37,158 nucleotides of DNA from a virus. The notes below the pieces were generated by a model. The model searched no databases. It was not told the DNA's origin and saw only the letters and a program-made list of their open reading frames with translations. The DNA is taken from positions 1 to 37,158 of IMG/VR virus record IMGVR_UViG_3300043411_000449. One strand, given 5' to 3'. Numbering within the stretch: position 1 is the stretch's first letter; the number at the start of each line of letters is the position of its first letter. This document shows, piece by piece, positions 14,303 through 22,601 of this stretch. Position numbers and translations under genes: made by a program.

Positions 14303-14682
14303 TGAAGGACGTAACGGTTGAGGTCATCAAGCCGTTCTCGCACACTTACCCAGTCACCGACAGCCTTGGCGACTTCGTCGAGGAGCGGATGGTGCCGGGT
14401 AAGGACGGCTTCCCGGTCAAGCGGCCGGTCGCGTTCAAGCGCATCGAGGGGCTGGTGGACTACGTCCGCCCCAAGCAGGACGGGACGCCCGAACTCGTCA
14501 CCAAGGGGACGGGGCTGATCACCATCCCCAAGGAGCAGGCCGACATCCTGATTGCCAGGGGCCTCGTGCGGGCCGTAGGGACGGCGCCAGGGGCCGCCGA
14601 TGATCAGGAGGCGTATATCGCCCCGCCGCCCGCTACCGCCCGCCGTGGGCGTCCCCGGCCCGAGCCCGTGCCCGTCGATTGA
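14302..14682 (+). CDS. Hypothetical head/neck protein, 126 aa
   Basis: Residues 1-95 look globular (VEVIKPFSHTYPVTDSLGDFVEERMVPG, KGTGLITIPKEQADILIARGLVRAV). ADILIARGLVRAV resembles the end of the 52-residue upstream protein (KAYLLAQGIVS), suggesting a related fold that ends with a helix recognising the same partner. The last 30 residues are Pro/Arg-rich and probably disordered. It occupies the position of lambda FI-like head-completion genes. Family not recognised with confidence. Confidence 0.65.
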   Translation: MKDVTVEVIKPFSHTYPVTDSLGDFVEERMVPGKDGFPVKRPVAFKRIEGLVDYVRPKQDGTPELVTKGTGLITIPKEQADILIARGLVRAVGTAPGAADDQEAYIAPPPATARRGRPRPEPVPVD

Positions 14683-14686
14683 GATA

Positions 14687-14720
14687 CCGCCGCCGGCCGC
14701 GCCCCGTAGGCCGGCGGCGG
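14687..14720. other. 12-bp perfect GC hairpin between head genes
   Basis: CCGCCGCCGGCC (14687-14698) is fully complementary to 14709-14720 around a 10-base loop. It occupies the 119-base gap between 14682 and 14802, one of the few gaps in the structural operon, with no U tract. Probably an RNA-processing or attenuation structure. Confidence 0.5.
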
Positions 14721-14801
14721 GGTAGGCGGCGGCGGTCTATGTCGTGATGACCCGTCGTGGGCAGGGATTGCCGCCGCCGATACTGCAACGAGGAGCCTCC
14801 C

Positions 14802-15221
14802 ATGGCAACCGCCTACACGAACCGCCGCGTGCAAATCGCGGCCGACGACCCGACCGTGGCGATCACGACGGCGCCCGTAAACCCGCCGGCGGTCGGCACC
14901 GTGCTGATCCGGGCGGGCGACATTATCGACGTCGGGCTCGACTGGACGCTCTGGTGCCGGGGCAACGACGCGTCCCTCAAGGCGGCGGGGTCAACCTGGG
15001 CGGCGCACGGCTCCTCGCCGGACGCGCCTACGGTCTCATCGAGCGGCATCGACAGCGACCGCAAGCACACCGTCGCCGTTCTAGACGCCAGCGCCGCCGT
15101 CGTGGGCGATACCTACTGGCTGGTCAACACCGTCGTGTTCGAGGACGCCTCGACGGACGGCGCCTACGATTTTCCCGACCGGACGCTCAAGCGCACGCTC
15201 TACGTGATCGTGACCGCGTGA
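14802..15221 (+). CDS. Probable phage structural (fibre-adaptor-like) protein, 139 aa
   Basis: It begins MATAYTNRRVQIA after GAGGAG. A beta-rich protein of the small adaptor type: RAGDIIDVGLDWTLW, a serine-rich central loop, and a C-terminal VGDTYWLVNTVVFEDASTDGAYDFPDRTLKRTLYVIV that resembles the conserved end of phage proteins described as fibre-tail adaptors. Its GTGA overlap with the next connector gene shows they are co-translated. The A-Y-TNR start echoes the proteins at 609 and 14144, though the rest does not align. The role in the neck or virion surface is inferred from position. Confidence 0.6.
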   Translation: MATAYTNRRVQIAADDPTVAITTAPVNPPAVGTVLIRAGDIIDVGLDWTLWCRGNDASLKAAGSTWAAHGSSPDAPTVSSSGIDSDRKHTVAVLDASAAVVGDTYWLVNTVVFEDASTDGAYDFPDRTLKRTLYVIVTA

Positions 15222-15574
15222 GCTGGGCCGAGGCTGCCGCCGAGCTTTCCCTGGCGGTGGGCGACGAGTTCTCGCGAACCGTCACCCTCGTTCCGATGAC
15301 GCGCCCGCCGAACGCCCGGCCACTCCCGGACCCGCTCCGGCCGCCGGTCGAGACGCGGGCGATCTTCGACGATCCCATGGCGCAGGACCGCCTCAACATG
15401 GAGGAGGTGAAGGTCCAAACCCAAACCCCCTACGTCTCGCTGATGGCCGAGGACCTGCCCTACGCGCTCGTGCAGGGCGACCACGTGCTGATCGACGGCG
15501 CCCGCTACGAGATCACCAACAAGCGGCGCGAAATCTACGGGCGGGCGGCCTACGCGCTCGTGATGGTGGCCTAG
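15218..15574 (+). CDS. Head-tail connector/stopper-like protein, 118 aa, GTG start
   Basis: The start is the GTG of a GTGA overlap with the previous stop; no ATG exists near by in the true coding part. RPPVETRAIFDDPM, then QTQTPYVSLMAEDLPYALVQGDHVLIDGARYEITNKRREIYGRAAYALV, is a small beta-barrel pattern typical of phage head-tail connectors (lambda FII-like or minor tail joining proteins), with a GDxVxIDGxxYxI core as in related stopper proteins. It would close the portal after DNA packaging. The next ATG follows the stop directly. Confidence 0.7.
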   Translation: MSWAEAAAELSLAVGDEFSRTVTLVPMTRPPNARPLPDPLRPPVETRAIFDDPMAQDRLNMEEVKVQTQTPYVSLMAEDLPYALVQGDHVLIDGARYEITNKRREIYGRAAYALVMVA

Positions 15575-16387
15575 ATGCTCAAGCGCATTCAAATCCGCAG
15601 CGCCATCGTCGCCGCGCTCAGCGCCGCCGCCGCGCCCTACCCGACGCTCGCCGGGCCGCAGGTCTTCGACAGCCGGCTCGACAATATCTGGGACCAGACA
15701 CCCGAGGGGCCGATGCCCGCGGTGCTGGTCTACACCGACGACGACGACCAGGACCTTCTCGATACCGCCTCCGGGCGCGGCGCCTACGCGCGCAAGCTGA
15801 CGGTCTGCATCGAACTCGTCGTCGGCTCATTCTCCTCGGGCGAGCTGGCCGAGTTCAACCTCGCCCAAACCGATCCGGAGATGGAGGCGCTGCTCGATAT
15901 CCTCGAGTGGCAGGTTTGGAACGCGCTCAACGACCCGCTCTCGGACGCCGCCACCACGCTCATGAACCTCCACAAGGGGTGGATGTCGTGGAACTCCTCG
16001 GCCGCCCGCTCGGGCGACAAGCAGCAGCGCCTGGCCGCCCGGCGGATCACGGCGTCGCTCCGGGTCGCGCAGGAGTGCGTGATGCCGGTGGACTTCGACG
16101 ACACGGTGCAGCCCGACGCCATCGACCCGGCCACGCCGCTGTTCGATGCGGACTACCTCGGGCCGCTATCGGATCTCCTGCTCGGCCGCGAGGACTTGGC
16201 GGGCGTCGTTGACATGATCCGCTGGCAGCAGGGCGGGCCGGTGCCCGCCGCGCGGGTGCTCGAGCGCGGCTTCAAGATCGTGTTCAGGGCTGACTTTATC
16301 GACCCGGCGGACCCGAACCGTCTGCCGCCGGGGGAGACCAAGGGGCCGGACGGACGGGTCGAAGTCGTGTTTTCCACCAACGTTTGA
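15575..16387 (+). CDS. Tail-completion/neck protein, 270 aa
   Basis: The N-terminal half (LKRIQIRSAIVAALS, DNIWDQTPEGPMPAVLVYTDDD, GAYARKLTVCIELVV, then MEALLDILEWQVWNAL) has the layout of minor tail or tail-terminator proteins (lambda gpU/Mu-type completion proteins): a first helix, strands and a second helix. The C-terminal 100 residues are an extra, less conserved part (ATPLFDADYLGPLSDLLLGREDLAG). It sits between the connector and the DUF2635-sheath pair, where the tail terminator is expected. Exact equivalence is not certain. Confidence 0.65.
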   Translation: MLKRIQIRSAIVAALSAAAAPYPTLAGPQVFDSRLDNIWDQTPEGPMPAVLVYTDDDDQDLLDTASGRGAYARKLTVCIELVVGSFSSGELAEFNLAQTDPEMEALLDILEWQVWNALNDPLSDAATTLMNLHKGWMSWNSSAARSGDKQQRLAARRITASLRVAQECVMPVDFDDTVQPDAIDPATPLFDADYLGPLSDLLLGREDLAGVVDMIRWQQGGPVPAARVLERGFKIVFRADFIDPADPNRLPPGETKGPDGRVEVVFSTNV

Positions 16388-16396
16388 GAGAGGCAC

Positions 16397-16573
16397 ATGA
16401 GGATCAAGGTCAAACCGGCGCGGCCGGGCCTGATCGTGCGCGACCCCGCTAACGGCTTCGCCATCATCCCGGATGGCGGCGCCGAGGTCGAGCGCACGTC
16501 GTCGATCATTCGGCGCATCAACGATGGCGATCTCGTCATTGTCGAGAAGCCGGCCAAGAAGGACAAGGAGTGA
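16397..16573 (+). CDS. DUF2635-like small protein, 58 aa
   Basis: MRIKVKPARPGLIVRDP, then IPDGGAEV, then IIRRINDGDLVIV reproduces the short DUF2635 pattern of Mu-type phages (KP near the start, VRDP, G-x2-V, RR-x2-DGDV). Those proteins are encoded immediately before the tail sheath, as here, 5 bases before its ATG. An AGAGAGG site precedes the ATG. The role in tail assembly is unknown. Confidence 0.8.
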   Translation: MRIKVKPARPGLIVRDPANGFAIIPDGGAEVERTSSIIRRINDGDLVIVEKPAKKDKE

Positions 16574-16578
16574 TCTAG

Positions 16579-18069
16579 ATGGCTGTGCAGTTCAATGTCG
16601 TTCCTGGCAATTGGCGCGTGCCGCTTTTTACCGCCGAAATCAACCCGATGCAGACGCCCTACCAGAGCACGGGGCGGCTCCTGCTGATCGGGCAGAAGCT
16701 CACAGCAGGGACGGCGGTCGCCAATGCGCCGATCCAGCTCACCGAGCGCCCGGTCGGGCTGTTCGGTGACAACTCGATGCTGCTGCGTATGTACGACGTC
16801 GCCCGCCTCAACGCCCCGGTGCAGGAGATTTGGGGGCTGCCGGTGGACGATCTCGGCGGCGGCACCGCGGCGACCATGACCATCACGGCGGTCGGCGCCC
16901 CGGTCGCGGTCGATACCACGCTGACGATCTACATCGCCGGCGTGCGCGTGCGGTGCGCGGCCTACACCACCGACACCAACGCGGCGCTCGCAACCCGCCT
17001 CAAGGCGGCCATCGACGCCACGGCTGGCCTCCCCGTCACGGCGGGCGTTCCCGCCGGTGCGGTGATCACCCTGACGGCCCGCCACAAGGGCACGCTCGGG
17101 AACTCGATCCGCCTCGACTACGGCCTCGACGCTACCGAGGCGGCGCTGGGCCGAGATCAGTTCACCTTCGCCCAGCCGGTCAACGGCGCCGGCGACCCGG
17201 ACCTCGCAACCGCCCTCGCCAACCTCTCGGACGAGGCCTACGACTGGATCGCCTGCCCCTACAACGACACAACGAACCTCAACACGCTGGCGACGTTCCT
17301 GAACGGCGTCGCCGGTCGCTGGTCGCCGTTCCAGCAGCTCTACGGGCACGCCTTCACGGTCAAGAACGACACGGTGGCGAACCTCAGCACGTTCGGCAAC
17401 GGCCGCAACGACCCGCATATCACGGCGCTGGGCATCTACAAATCCCCGTCTCCGGCCTACGAGTGGGTGGCGGCGCTCGCGGCCGTGGCGGCATCGCACC
17501 TGCAGGACGCGCCGGAGCTTTCCCGGCCGCTGCATACGCTGCCGCTGACCGGCATCCAGGCGCCGCGCGACGTTGCGGACCGCCCGGACATCACCGACCG
17601 GCAGACGCTGTACTACGACGGCATCGCCAGCTACCACGTCGGCCGCGACGGAACGGTCCGCCTGGATCGCGTCATCACGCTCTACCAGCTCAACGACTGG
17701 GGGAGCCCGGACGCGTCGTGGCTCGACGTCAACACGCTCGCGCAGAACATGTATGCCATCCGCTACCTCAAGGCCAAGATCACGGGCATTTGGGGCCGGG
17801 CGGCGCTGCGCGACGAGAACCCGGGAGGCGTCCAGGGCGTCGCCACCCCGGACGACATCCGCGACACGATCCTTCACGGCTACCGCGAGCTTTCGCTGCT
17901 CAACGTGGTCGAGAACGAGGATCTGTTCGCGGCGCAGCTCATCGTCGAGCGCAATCAGGTGGACGCGACGCGGGTGGACGTGTTCCTCCCCGCCGATCAG
18001 GTCAACCAGCTCAACGTGATCGCGGTGAACTACTCGTCCTACCTGCAGTACGGCATCCCGAACGCCTGA
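16579..18069 (+). CDS. Contractile tail sheath protein (Mu gpL type)
   Basis: 496 residues, close to Mu gpL. It begins FNVVPGNWRVPLFTAEINP, then STGRLLLIGQKL, VRLF-like GLFGDNSMLLRM, and the typical PAATMTITAVG insert domain. The C-terminal core carries LHTLPLTGIQAPRDVADRPDITDRQTLYYDGIASYHV and RVITLYQLNDWGSPDASWLDV, matching the sheath family. It establishes that the tail is contractile. It lies between DUF2635 and the tube protein, as in Mu. Confidence 0.95.
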   Translation: MAVQFNVVPGNWRVPLFTAEINPMQTPYQSTGRLLLIGQKLTAGTAVANAPIQLTERPVGLFGDNSMLLRMYDVARLNAPVQEIWGLPVDDLGGGTAATMTITAVGAPVAVDTTLTIYIAGVRVRCAAYTTDTNAALATRLKAAIDATAGLPVTAGVPAGAVITLTARHKGTLGNSIRLDYGLDATEAALGRDQFTFAQPVNGAGDPDLATALANLSDEAYDWIACPYNDTTNLNTLATFLNGVAGRWSPFQQLYGHAFTVKNDTVANLSTFGNGRNDPHITALGIYKSPSPAYEWVAALAAVAASHLQDAPELSRPLHTLPLTGIQAPRDVADRPDITDRQTLYYDGIASYHVGRDGTVRLDRVITLYQLNDWGSPDASWLDVNTLAQNMYAIRYLKAKITGIWGRAALRDENPGGVQGVATPDDIRDTILHGYRELSLLNVVENEDLFAAQLIVERNQVDATRVDVFLPADQVNQLNVIAVNYSSYLQYGIPNA

Positions 18070-18081
18070 GGAGATTAGCAA

Positions 18082-18459
18082 ATGGCTATCGACTGCTGCG
18101 ACAACTCGGGCGGCCGGGTGGAGCTCAAGATCAACGGCAAGCTCTACCGCGCGCGAGGATCCTTTACGATCCGCCCTACGGCGTTCAGCCGCGAGGCGGG
18201 CTCCAACTCGGACGGCTCGATTTACGTCACCACGAAGGCCGAGCCGGCCGAGGTCGAGTTCACCCTGTCGGACCGCTGCGGGCTCAACATCGGTGAGGTG
18301 ACGGCCGGGTGCCACATCGACGCCACCATCCGCGTCATCGACATGCGCAAGACATGGCTTTTCTCGATGGCCTCGGTCGTCGGGCGGCCCGAGTACGACA
18401 GCGAGAGCGGCGAAATCCGCGGCCTCAAACTCGTCTCGGGTAATGTGCGGGTAGTGTAG
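18082..18459 (+). CDS. Tail tube protein (Mu gpM type)
   Basis: 125 residues, the usual length of Mu-like tube proteins. GRVELKINGKLYRARGSFTIRP, then DRCGLNI, then IDMRKTWLFSMASVVGRPEYDSESGEIRGLKLVS matches the family (a GxxWxFxxAxxxGxPxxxxxxGE-like C-terminus). It forms the inner tube on which the sheath contracts. GAGGAG lies upstream. An intrinsic terminator with a UUCG loop follows at 18477-18498. Confidence 0.9.
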   Translation: MAIDCCDNSGGRVELKINGKLYRARGSFTIRPTAFSREAGSNSDGSIYVTTKAEPAEVEFTLSDRCGLNIGEVTAGCHIDATIRVIDMRKTWLFSMASVVGRPEYDSESGEIRGLKLVSGNVRVV

Positions 18460-18476
18460 AGACCAGGGTTCTGCGT

Positions 18477-18498
18477 GGGGCGGCCTTCGGGTCGCCCC
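18477..18498 (+). terminator. Terminator with UUCG tetraloop after the tube gene
   Basis: GGGGCGGCC (18477-18485) pairs with GGTCGCCCC (18490-18498, one G-U) around TTCG, followed by TTATCGTTTATC. The very similar stem-loop at 33240-33259 stands at the next large module border, suggesting a repeated phage terminator. Confidence 0.6.
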
Positions 18499-18526
18499 TT
18501 ATCGTTTATCAACGGGGACACCAACC

Positions 18527-18865
18527 ATGAACGCGCCTGTGAAACAGCCTATTGCGGACGATCCAAAGGTCATCGCGCTCCGCCAGCCGATCACCACCCA
18601 CGCGGGCTCGACGAACAAGCTCGTGATGCGCGAGCCGACCGCGATGGACTTCGTCGAGATCAACGCGCTGCCCTTCGAGATCATCATGCAGGGCGACCAG
18701 CGCGACATCAAATTCAACTTCAAGGTCGGGCTGCAGTGGCTCTCGCGCCTGACGGGCGTAGGCGAGATGGAGCTGCACGCGATGGGCAAGACGGACTTTC
18801 TGACGTCGCTCGGCAAGGTGGCGAACATCGTCATCCTTGAGGGCTCGCCCGATCCAAAAAACTAA
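18527..18865 (+). CDS. Tail assembly chaperone, short form (Mu gp41/P2 gpE-like)
   Basis: 112 residues between tube and tape measure. MREPTAMDFVEINALPFEII, then FNFKVGLQWLSRLTGV, then LHAMGKTDFLTSLGKVANIV matches the tail assembly chaperone family of contractile phages. The last sense codons CCA AAA AAC precede TAA and contain the slippery heptamer A AAA AAC at 18856-18862, which gives the extended form ending at 18996. In this family the two forms are made in a fixed ratio and bind the tape measure protein while the tail tube polymerises. Confidence 0.85.
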   Translation: MNAPVKQPIADDPKVIALRQPITTHAGSTNKLVMREPTAMDFVEINALPFEIIMQGDQRDIKFNFKVGLQWLSRLTGVGEMELHAMGKTDFLTSLGKVANIVILEGSPDPKN

Positions 18866-18996
18866 CAGCGCTGATCGAGGACCTGGTGTTCGGGTTCGCG
18901 TTCCCCGGTGAGAAGCTGCTCAGGATGAGACCGACGAGGATCATCTGGTGGCACCAGCGCGCGCACGCCTACCGGAGGCGCATGGAACAGAGGTGA
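18527..18996 (+). CDS. Tail assembly chaperone, -1 frameshift fusion (E-E' like), 156 aa
   Basis: A -1 slip on A AAA AAC (18856-18862) bypasses the TAA at 18863 and adds 44 residues starting LTALIEDLVFGFAFPGEKLLRM, with IIWWHQRAHAYRRRMEQR at the C-terminus, to the TGA at 18994-18996. The tail (F-FPGEKL-RM..., WW-x2-RA-x2-R) resembles GpE'-type extensions. The extension has no start codon or ribosome site of its own and ends 4 bases before the tape measure ATG. The slippery site is visible; shifting is inferred from the family, where it is well established. Confidence 0.85.
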
Positions 18997-19000
18997 CGGC

Positions 19001-21304
19001 ATGGCGACCCTGACAACCTATGCCGTCATCCAGGGCGTCGATCGGCTGACGGGTCCGCTGCGGGGCATGGCCTCGCAGGTCCGGGCGATGAATAACGGGC
19101 TCATGACGGCCGGGCGCTCCGCGACCCGGGTGGGCCGTGACTTCACGATGGGCTTCACGCTGCCGGCGGCGCTGGGCCTTGCCGCCGTGCTGCGCGAGGC
19201 GAAGGAGTTCTCGAAGTTCGAGCTCGGCGTGTCGATTGCGCAGATCGACGACAAGGCGCTCGCGGCGGCGGACGGCTTCGAGAAGATCAAGCAGAACACG
19301 AAGAAGATCAGGGCCGACGTCCTTGACATCGCGAAGCAAATCGGCGTCAGCCCGACCCGGCTGATGGCCGGCGCCGAGGCCGTCGTCAAGATGGGCATCG
19401 ACAGCAACGTCTCGGCTCAGTACTCGAAGTTTTCCGCCCGCCTCAGCATGGCCGATCCGAACTTCGCCATCGAGGACGCCGCCGAGTTCCTCGGCGTCAT
19501 GGGCAAGATATGGAAGTTCCCGGCCGACGCTACGGCGCACGCCAACCGGCTCGAGGTCACGGCGAACCGGATTGCGCTCGCGGCGAACAAATCTCGTTTG
19601 TCGGTCGGGTCGCTGCAGGAGGGCGTTCGGCAGTTTGCCCCGCTCTCGGCGGCGCTCGGCGTCTCGGAGCAGGACAGCTACTCGCTGCTCGCTGGCGGCG
19701 TCAACGCGGGCTTCGGCGCGACCGAGGTCGGCACGGCGTTGAAGTCCACACTGATCCGCTTCACCAAGCCGAACCGCGACGCCTACTCGATCTACGACCA
19801 GCTCAAGATCAATCGCGGCGACTTCATCGACTTCTCGGCGGCGGCGCCGGAAAAGGTCATGAGCATTCTCGGGTCGCAGAACCCGGGCGTGTTCTCGCCC
19901 AAGGAGCGGCAGAAGCTCCTCAAGACGCTGCGCCAGGGCTCGGCCGGCGGGCTGATGAACGATCCCGGCTTCACCGACAAGATGCTCGGCCAGCTCTACA
20001 AGGCGGCCGGGGCGAGCAACGAGGAGGACCGCGACCGGCTAACCGAGGGCTACCTGCAGGCGGTCAACCAGGGCGGCGGTAACGTTAACATCGTCGGGCT
20101 GTTCGCGAAGCTCAAGGAAAGGGGCGTTTCGCTCCCGCAGCTTTCGACCATGTTTGAGGGCCGGCACGCGGCGCGCCTCATGGCGATGATTGAGCACATC
20201 GACGACATCAAGGAGTTGTCGAAGGTGCTGGCCGAGGCCGGGCCGCTCACGCTTGAGAAGATCAACGAGCTCTACAACGACAGCCTCTACGGCCAGCTCG
20301 AGCAGACGGCGGCGGCCTGGGAGCGGCTGACGATCACGATGGCCGATACCGGTGTCTTCCGGACGGTGACCGAGATCTTCCACGACCTTTCGGAAGCCCT
20401 CGCGAGCATGGACCCGGCGACGGTTGCTCTGCTGACCAAGGGCATTCTTGGGCTGGCGGCGGTCGGGCCGGCGCTCTGGGTCGCGGGGAGCGGTCTGCGG
20501 CTGATCGGCGGCACCATAGGTCTCCTCGGGACGCGCTTCGGCGTTGCCCGGCTGGCGCAGAACGCGGCGGCGATGGGCGACATGGCGCTGGCGACGCGCC
20601 TGGCCGCGGGGTCGTTCTCGCTGCTGCGCGCGTCCCTCGTCGGGGCGGCCATCACGGGGGCGGCGTGGTTCGCCTACGAGAACTGGGACACCCTGGTTGC
20701 GGGCGCGGCGGCTTTCACCGCCGAGCTTAACAAGGGTCTCGGCTCGCCCGAGACGCAGGCGCAATGGGCGGAGTTCACGAAGAACATGGACGCCGCCGCG
20801 CAGGCGTTCAAGGACCTGACCGGCTGGGAGCTTCCCGATAGCGCCAACACGGCCTGGATCGACGCCAACACGGCCGCCGCGAGGCACCTCGCGAACGCCC
20901 TGCAGATGGCACTGATCTTCGCCAACGGCATCGCGCGGCTGATGGGCACCATCAGCGGCGGGGTGGATACGTCGGACGCCTACACGGAGAGCTTCGGTCG
21001 GGGCAAGGCGGGGGCGCCCTCCATCGGCGGCGGCGTGCTCGACGCGCCATCGCTGAACGTGCCCGCGCCCAGCTCGCAGCCGTTCACGGGGTCGCAGATG
21101 AGCGACACGAAGGAGCCGGTCGCACGCATCAACATGGACACCATCAAGAGCTTCCTGACCGGCTGGATCAACGTGAAGGTCAGCGGCAAGGTTGATGGGG
21201 CCACGACGACAACGACGGCCACCGGGGCGCTCTCCGGTGACGCAAAGAACGTGAAAATGAACACCGGCGTCTCGATGCCGGACGTGAAGCCGAACGGGTT
21301 CTAA
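19001..21304 (+). CDS. Tail tape measure protein
   Basis: 767 residues, long for its neighbourhood as expected for the tail-length ruler. The N-terminal YAVIQGVDRLTGPLRGMASQVRAMNNGLMTAGRSATRVGRDFTMGFTLPAALGL and the region KIRADVLDIAKQIGVSPTRLMAGAEAVVKMG through FGATEVGTALKSTL match TP901-type tape measures. A hydrophobic segment around residues 470-510 (GILGLAAVGPALWVAGSGLRLIGGTIGLL) may insert in the host membrane during DNA entry. The C-terminal 130 residues are rich in Gly/Ser/Thr. It starts 4 bases after the chaperone fusion's stop. Confidence 0.92.
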   Translation: MATLTTYAVIQGVDRLTGPLRGMASQVRAMNNGLMTAGRSATRVGRDFTMGFTLPAALGLAAVLREAKEFSKFELGVSIAQIDDKALAAADGFEKIKQNTKKIRADVLDIAKQIGVSPTRLMAGAEAVVKMGIDSNVSAQYSKFSARLSMADPNFAIEDAAEFLGVMGKIWKFPADATAHANRLEVTANRIALAANKSRLSVGSLQEGVRQFAPLSAALGVSEQDSYSLLAGGVNAGFGATEVGTALKSTLIRFTKPNRDAYSIYDQLKINRGDFIDFSAAAPEKVMSILGSQNPGVFSPKERQKLLKTLRQGSAGGLMNDPGFTDKMLGQLYKAAGASNEEDRDRLTEGYLQAVNQGGGNVNIVGLFAKLKERGVSLPQLSTMFEGRHAARLMAMIEHIDDIKELSKVLAEAGPLTLEKINELYNDSLYGQLEQTAAAWERLTITMADTGVFRTVTEIFHDLSEALASMDPATVALLTKGILGLAAVGPALWVAGSGLRLIGGTIGLLGTRFGVARLAQNAAAMGDMALATRLAAGSFSLLRASLVGAAITGAAWFAYENWDTLVAGAAAFTAELNKGLGSPETQAQWAEFTKNMDAAAQAFKDLTGWELPDSANTAWIDANTAAARHLANALQMALIFANGIARLMGTISGGVDTSDAYTESFGRGKAGAPSIGGGVLDAPSLNVPAPSSQPFTGSQMSDTKEPVARINMDTIKSFLTGWINVKVSGKVDGATTTTTATGALSGDAKNVKMNTGVSMPDVKPNGF

Positions 21305-21323
21305 AGGTAGGATTATCCTACCT
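21305..21323. other. AT-richer perfect palindrome between tape measure and gene N
   Basis: AGGTAGGA (21305-21312) and TCCTACCT (21316-21323) flank TTA. It begins at the base after the tape measure stop, in one of the few gaps of the tail operon. It could be an RNA hairpin or a protein-binding site; there is no U tract. Confidence 0.55.
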
Positions 21324-21338
21324 TGAGAGGAGGCGGGC

Positions 21339-22601
21339 GTGGCGGAATGCAGGGACTGGGCATCAACGCTGCGCCGCGCCTCTTATCGCGGCGTCTCGTT
21401 CTTCGTCGAGACGGACGACGTAGCAACCGGCCGCCGGGTGGTGGTGCACGAGTATCCGCACCGCGACGACCCCTACATCGAGGACCTCGGGCGCAAGGCA
21501 AACACCATCCAGGTGAGCGCCTACGTCACGGGGACCGATGTCGAGGCGCAGGAGGCGTCGCTTAGGGCCGCCTGCGGCCTGCCGGGGCCGGGCCAGCTCA
21601 CGATCCCGCTCGGCCGCTACCTCGTGCACTGCCAGGACTGCTCGCGGAACTTCAACAAGGACCGCTTGGGTTATGTGGCGTTCTCGCTCTCGTTCGTGCG
21701 CGACGGGACCGCCGCCGGGCCGTTCCCGCTCGGGTCGTTCCTGCGGGCCGTCGAGTTCGGGCTGGCGGAGCTGCTCGCCCCGCTTCGGGCGGCGGTGTCG
21801 CTCTCCTACTCGACGGTCAAAATGCCGTCGTTCGTGGCCGAGGCCGGGGCCGCCCGGCTGCGTGAGATCGCGGTGGCGCTCGAGGACGGGCGCCGCCGGA
21901 CCACCACGAGCGGCGACGCGGCCAGCGAGTGGCGCGAGGCCATTGTCGATCTCTACGGCGAGGCCACGACGCTCGCGGTCGCCGGGTCGGCCGGGCGCGC
22001 CTGGACGACGACCAGTGTTTCATCCGGCACCATCGAGGTTTCGACCGACGACATGGTGGACGCGGTATGGGGGGCGGTCGCGCTCGTCAACGAGGCGGCC
22101 GAGCCTGACGATGCCGAGCGGCTGCTGCGGTCGCTGATCGAGTTCGGCGTCGACTGGGAGGTTCCCGATCTCACGACCGATGCCCGGGTGCGCGAGGCGG
22201 CCAACGACGAGACGCTCGGGGCGCTGGTGCGCGTCGCCGTGATGGCCCAGTGGATCAACGCCATGATGGCGCGGACCTACGCCGACCGCCCCGCCGGGAA
22301 GCAGGCGTTGGCCGACGTTGCCGAGTACGTGGACAACGAGCTGATGCGGCTCTCGACGTGGCAGCAGTACGACGTCTACAGCCAGATTGCCGACTTGCGC
22401 AAACGCGCAATTGCCTACTTCCAGCGGCTGATCACCGACCTCGCGCCGGTCATCACACTTGAGACGTCGGCGCGGATGCCGTCGCTCTACTGGGCCTGCC
22501 GCCTCTACGACGACGCCGGCCGGGCGCAGGAGCTGGCCGACCGCAACAAGGCGATCCACCCCTCGTTCCTGCCCGAGAACTTCGAGGCGCTCGCGCAATG
22601 A
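21339..22601 (+). CDS. DNA circularisation/tail protein (Mu gpN type), GTG start
   Basis: 420 residues. The N-terminal ~90 residues match the DNA_circ_N domain: WASTLRRASYRGVSFFVETDD, GRRVVVHEYPHRDDPYIEDLGRKANTIQVSAYVTG, then LIPLGRYLVHCQD-like LTIPLGRYLVHCQDCSRNFNKDRLGYVAFSLSFV. In Mu, gpN is a tail/baseplate component linked to DNA circularisation after injection. The start is GTG with GAGGAGG 7 bases upstream. It overlaps gene P by ATGA at 22598. Confidence 0.9.
   Translation: MAECRDWASTLRRASYRGVSFFVETDDVATGRRVVVHEYPHRDDPYIEDLGRKANTIQVSAYVTGTDVEAQEASLRAACGLPGPGQLTIPLGRYLVHCQDCSRNFNKDRLGYVAFSLSFVRDGTAAGPFPLGSFLRAVEFGLAELLAPLRAAVSLSYSTVKMPSFVAEAGAARLREIAVALEDGRRRTTTSGDAASEWREAIVDLYGEATTLAVAGSAGRAWTTTSVSSGTIEVSTDDMVDAVWGAVALVNEAAEPDDAERLLRSLIEFGVDWEVPDLTTDARVREAANDETLGALVRVAVMAQWINAMMARTYADRPAGKQALADVAEYVDNELMRLSTWQQYDVYSQIADLRKRAIAYFQRLITDLAPVITLETSARMPSLYWACRLYDDAGRAQELADRNKAIHPSFLPENFEALAQ

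Noticed and set aside
16153-18315. Very long minus-strand open frame opposite the sheath gene
   Set aside because: It mirrors the tail completion, sheath and tube genes on the plus strand; its Arg/Val/Asp-rich composition is typical of antisense frames in GC-rich DNA.
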